DNA from: Gibbula magus
Taxonomy: Eukaryota; Mollusca; Gastropoda; Trochida; Trochidae
DNA length: 64,000 bases
Reading direction: 5' to 3'
Assembly: GCA_936450465.1 (NCBI GenBank)
Contig: OW388293.1
Coordinates: forward strand, 86,698,134-86,762,133
The notes beneath the pieces were generated by a model that was not told where the DNA came from, made no database searches, and saw nothing but the letters and a program-made list of their open reading frames with translations. Shown piece after piece: positions 61,408 through 64,000 of the stretch. Every line of letters begins with the position of its first letter. Within the stretch, counting starts at the first letter, position 1. Made by a program: the position numbers and the translations under genes.

Positions 61408-61570
61408 GGTGAGTTTGGGTTTAACGCCGCTTTCAAGAGAATTTCACTTATATCGTGGCTGCTAGTATTATGGCAGGGAGAAAGCCTGCAACGCCATGTG
61501 GCTATGCCTTGCGGTGAAACCTGCGAGCATCGGCTGGAACTAGCAAACCATGAGTTTCCGCTGAAATTCT
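61408..61570 (-). mobile_element. 5'-truncated SINE inside the polymerase gene
   Basis: The tail half of the SINE family, without the tRNA-like head. It is flanked by GATTCACTAGGTGA (61394-61407) and GATTTACTAGGGGA (61571-61584). It lies between polymerase motif C and the Trp-Thr-Asp-Glu region, so it breaks the thumb-side coding sequence. Confidence 0.9.
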
Positions 61571-62019
61571 GATTTACTAGGGGAATGGACAGATGAAATA
61601 GGGGAGGTAACTGGTAACTTGATCGAGTAATTCGCTACTTGTGGTCCGAAAAACTATGCGTATAGACAACATCGTAAACCTGAAAACAGCGCTCAGACTG
61701 TTTGCAAAGTGCGAGGTTTTACTATTAACGCTAGGACATCAGCTTTCATCAATTCTGATTCCCTGGTGAAAGTGGCAACCCAGTCTGCTGACAAAAGAGA
61801 GACAATTCACACTCTCAATCCAAATTTTCTTAAGAGGACAGGGCTTAACCGGGTTTTGGGCTTAAACTCCGTAACACAATCAAAGGCGTATAGCTTCAGT
61901 TATAGTAAGAGGCGTATAGTGCCACACCCCACTACCAATCAGTTAACATTCACGGTCCCGTATGGGTATAAAAATGATGATTCAGATACTGTAACCAAAG
62001 TTCTACACAAGCAAGTGAC

Positions 62020-62504
62020 ATGTCAAACATAAGTGAATGTTTAGCTGAAGCTACCCAAACGGCTGGCATTGCTCTTGTAAATCTGTCAGCCATAATCAAG
62101 CAGTTCAAACTTGGTTTTCCGACTGGACGAAAAAGAATGCAGCTGCTTCGGTAAAACCGAGGATATATCGTAAGAAGCAGGCTGAAGTTGTTGAGAAGAT
62201 AGAGGACCCGCCAACGTTGGTGCACCTTACCAATCCGTCAGGGAATCGTTATGGTTCTCAAAACACTCAACCTTATGGCCAGCGAAAATCCAGAGGGAAG
62301 CAGATCTCAATGTACGACATCCCCGAGGGTGTGAATACTGGAGCTGTGTCTATATCTGCACCTGATCTTCAACGCGACCCCCGACTGAAGAGGTAATCTG
62401 TAGCGAGAGCATGCCCTCCCAAGAAGAAGCCTAAGAAAACCACCACAGCTGCTGTTGTGGAGAGCGAAAATATACACCCAGCTGAATCGCTATACAGACT
62501 ATGA
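62020..62504 (+). pseudogene. Small basic protein downstream of the polymerase
   Basis: An ATG at 62020 overlaps the end of the polymerase frame by 13 bp. The first frame (44 codons) stops at 62152. A second frame from about 62106 continues to 62502, with one stop at 62394, and carries Trp-Phe-Ser-Asp-Trp, Pro-Arg-Ile-Tyr, a Gln/Gly/Arg-rich middle and a basic Pro-Pro-Lys-Lys-Lys-Pro-Lys-Lys end. A single indel would explain the frame change. The basic end might bind nucleic acid or act as a nuclear signal. No family recognised. Confidence 0.4.
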
Positions 62505-62602
62505 ATACCAGTATAGACTCTGAGCTGAACCAGCTAATGAGAGTGTTAATGTGGGAGGAGACTGACGAGGCGCCTTCAAACCTCGACTCAATGTACCCCT
62601 AA
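62501..62602 (+). CDS. Possible 33-codon small frame
   Basis: Starts ATGA-overlapped with the stop of the preceding frame. The peptide is acidic (Trp-Glu-Glu-Thr-Asp-Glu). Stop-start overlap is the main reason for listing it. It could be chance. Confidence 0.25.
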   Translation: MNTSIDSELNQLMRVLMWEETDEAPSNLDSMYP

Positions 62603-62851
62603 TGTAAATAATGTACATGATTGATTGTGTGATCATGATTCTTGTATGTATGATGTTAAATACTATTAATGGAAATGCTTTATAATGAAAATGTATTCAT
62701 CCTGAGATTTTAACTGACTGATGATTGAATTGAACGAGTTAGTTCTATTGTAATAAATAATGTCAGCGATGTTTTATAATGAAAAATGTGAATGTTCAAT
62801 GTATACATATTACTTGATTAAATGAGCTGGCATATGCCTGCTGAAATATAG

Positions 62852-63162
62852 TGAGTGAGTGAGTTGGGGTTTAACGCCGCTTTCAAGAGTATTTCACTTA
62901 CATCGCGGCTGCTAGTATTATGGCTGGGAGAAAACCTGCAACGCCATGTGGCTAAGCATTGCGGTGAAACCTGCGAGCATCGGCTGGAACTAGCGAACCA
63001 TGGGTGGTACTACGCTGAAATTCAATGTAGCATTGCACCCAAACCTTACTGCGTGTAGAACAGTTCTCTACTGCAGACAAAGTTGCCGTGCCCCTGGCGG
63101 GATTCGAACCCCGGACCTCTTGATCCGAAGCCAAACGGCTAACCACTGCGCTATCCCGCCCC
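62852..63162 (-). mobile_element. tRNA-derived SINE, near full length
   Basis: Complete tRNA-like head on the minus strand with a small deletion after the A box. Target duplication CTGCTGAAATATAG at 62838-62851 and 63163-63176. It lies in the spacer before the ATPase gene. Confidence 0.93.
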
Positions 63163-63244
63163 CTGCTGAAATATAGTCATTTCTTGTGTGATGTGTTCGT
63201 ACCATGCATGTACTATGAATATCCGGATTGAAGGCAGTGGAGGG

Positions 63245-63252
63245 TATATAAG
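63245..63252 (+). promoter_or_regulatory. TATA box (TATATAAG) of the ATPase gene
   Basis: With the SINE and one target copy taken out of the count, this box lies about 39 bp before the ATPase ATG, close enough for a short 5' leader. The SINE at 63279 now separates them by about 150 bp. Confidence 0.5.
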
Positions 63253-63278
63253 AAGTGACCATGAACGTATTAGTTGAG

Positions 63279-63380
63279 GTGAGGTGAGGTGAGGTGAGTT
63301 GGTGTTTAACGCCGCTTTCAAGAGTATTTCACTTATATCGCGGCTGCTAGTATTATGGCAGGGAGAAAGCCCGCAACGCG
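63279..63380 (-). mobile_element. 5'-truncated SINE between TATA box and ATPase start
   Basis: About 100 bp of SINE tail with an altered repeat (GTGAG)n. It is flanked by GTATTAGTTGA (63268-63278) and GTATCAGTTGA (63381-63391). It supplies an upstream in-frame Met-Ala-Gly-Arg-Lys-Pro extension to the ATPase frame that is not native. Confidence 0.88.
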
Positions 63381-63396
63381 GTATCAGTTGATAACC

Positions 63397-64000
63397 ATGA
63401 GGCTGGGACATATCAATAGATCTCTTCTAAAGTTTCCAAAGATATTTCGCTTATTAATTGGGGGTCCAAGTGGGGCTGGTAAAACGACATTTTTAAGAAA
63501 TCTTCTTACTAATGAAATTGATCGTTCATGGTCCTTTCTTGAAGGCTTACATGTACCTTCAGTTATAATATGGGTATTTTCAGAGAAACAACCCTTCTAT
63601 GAAGAAATCCAGAATTCATGTATAAAAGCTGGTATTGAAATACACTTCGTTGACAATATTGTAGATACCGACGATTTAATTGATCCTAATGGTTACAGCT
63701 GGTGATCGTGAACTTCTCAAATGGTTTGTGAAAAGATTGCATCATAGACAAACCTCAAACCTTATATATATTCAACAGAATATTTTTTCAAAGACTACAT
63801 TTCATAGAACAATAAGTCTTAACTGTACGCATATTGTAGTTTATACAAAACCCACGAGACAAAACCCAGGTTGAAAATCTAGTGAGACAAATCTTCCCCG
63901 GGAAAACAAAATTTATTAGGGATGCTTTTCATAAAGCTACCACATCACCACACAGCTATTTAATACTCGACCTAACGCCGACAATACCAGATGATTTTAG
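63397..64000 (+). pseudogene. Packaging ATPase of the Polinton type (partial, broken)
   Basis: FtsK/HerA-superfamily ATPases of Polintons are thought to pump DNA into capsids. The ATG at 63397 is taken as the start because an upstream in-frame stop precedes it once the SINE is set aside. Walker A GGPSGAGKT lies near 63460-63487. The VIIWVFSEKQPFYEE motif follows at about 63565. Next come a frameshift near 63690 where the Walker B region should be, IYIQQNIF and RTISLNCTH at 63760-63835, a second frameshift near 63868, then VRQIFPGKTKFIRDAF and YLILDL up to the window edge. The order and spacing match the family closely. A clear hydrophobic-DD Walker B is not seen, so a small deletion is likely there. 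Confidence 0.85.

Larger units (their letters stand above)
56959..62032 (+). pseudogene. Protein-primed family B DNA polymerase (Polinton type), with intron, decayed
   Basis: In this family the enzyme copies the element DNA from a protein primer. Exon 1 (56959-57397) gives an acidic N-terminus. Exon 2 starts at 58103. A Cys-rich region (58790-59150, with CRQC, CSKC, CKKC and CKRC pairs) precedes the exonuclease motifs: DFE at 59205, HIGKGYDHH at 59541 and YCRQDV at 59871. Polymerase motif A DVCSLYP is at 60482-60502, motif B LLNSHWGKFGQ near 61049-61080, motif C YFDTDS at 61331-61348, and GPKNYAY at 61643. The end Pro-Tyr-Gly-Tyr region reaches a stop at 62032. Stops include 59403, 59811, 60066, 60515 and 61628. 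Frameshifts lie near 58145, 58447, 58633, 60085 and 60400. A SINE sits at 61408. The product cannot be made from this copy. Confidence 0.88.
48536..64000 (+). mobile_element. Decayed Polinton/Maverick-like DNA element (partial, right end outside window)
   Basis: Polintons are large self-synthesising transposons related to adintoviruses; the family encodes a protein-primed DNA polymerase B, a packaging ATPase, an integrase, a protease and capsid proteins. Here the polymerase (56959-62032) and ATPase (63397 on) are clear, in the same orientation, with small genes between. A zinc-knuckle gene runs the other way on the left. Integrase, protease and capsid genes are not seen and may lie to the right. 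Stops, frameshifts, three SINEs and a LINE/SINE nest make this copy dead. The left limit is a guess based on the repeats at 48536. Confidence 0.7.

Noticed and set aside
63355..63396. The first 14 codons of the longest ATPase frame as its native N-terminus
   Set aside because: They are encoded by SINE sequence and its target duplication; the ATG at 63397 is the better start.

Overview
The window looks like nuclear DNA of an invertebrate animal, most likely a mollusc and perhaps a vetigastropod such as an abalone. The basis is AT-rich, intron-like sequence without operons, a dense load of LINEs and tRNA-derived SINEs whose tails end in (GTGA)n-(AACGCCGC) motifs, and exon-like islands with GT/AG borders. 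The species call comes from memory of similar mollusc repeats and could not be checked. I see no rRNA gene, no free-standing tRNA gene and no CRISPR array.

Layout. (1) About 1-16755 (copy A) and about 29815-46467 (copy B) are two diverged copies of one large segment. Each has its own later insertions, so one copy supplies the empty site for insertions in the other. They carry small minus-strand exon-like islands of an unidentified gene or genes, better preserved in B at some exons and in A at others. Copy A holds a full-length 5.8-kb LINE (4144-9935) with an intact ORF1 and a broken ORF2. (2) About 16756-21762 holds a TTAA-flanked MITE pair member and a LINE-ORF1-like relic. (3) 21763-32234 is a recent tandem duplication of 5,236 bp. 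Each unit contains the same roughly 1.36-kb array of a 29-bp satellite. (4) 32.4-41.8 kb of copy B is rich in structured insertions: a 15-bp minisatellite, two elements with one long terminal palindrome, a Penelope-like element 3' end, and a 759-bp near-perfect palindrome flanked by a 12-bp target duplication. (5) 46.9-47.9 kb is a decayed Tc1 transposon with a LINE tail inside it.

(6) About 48.5-64.0 kb is the most interesting part: a decayed Polinton/Maverick-type DNA element, or a related endogenised adintovirus-like element, which runs off the right edge. It has a candidate repeat-rich left end, a minus-strand protein with several CCHC zinc knuckles, a protein-primed family B DNA polymerase gene (56959-62032) with a probable spliceosomal intron, a small basic protein, and a packaging-type ATPase (from 63397). 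The zinc-knuckle gene is split by a 6.5-kb nest of LINE and SINE copies bounded by one 12-bp target duplication. Three SINEs have hit the polymerase gene, the spacer, and the space between a TATA box and the ATPase start.

The LINE and the SINE end in nearly the same 3' sequence, so the SINE is probably mobilised by the LINE enzyme. Almost every copy lies in the same orientation. Together they explain much of how both the duplicated segment and the Polinton-like element were broken.
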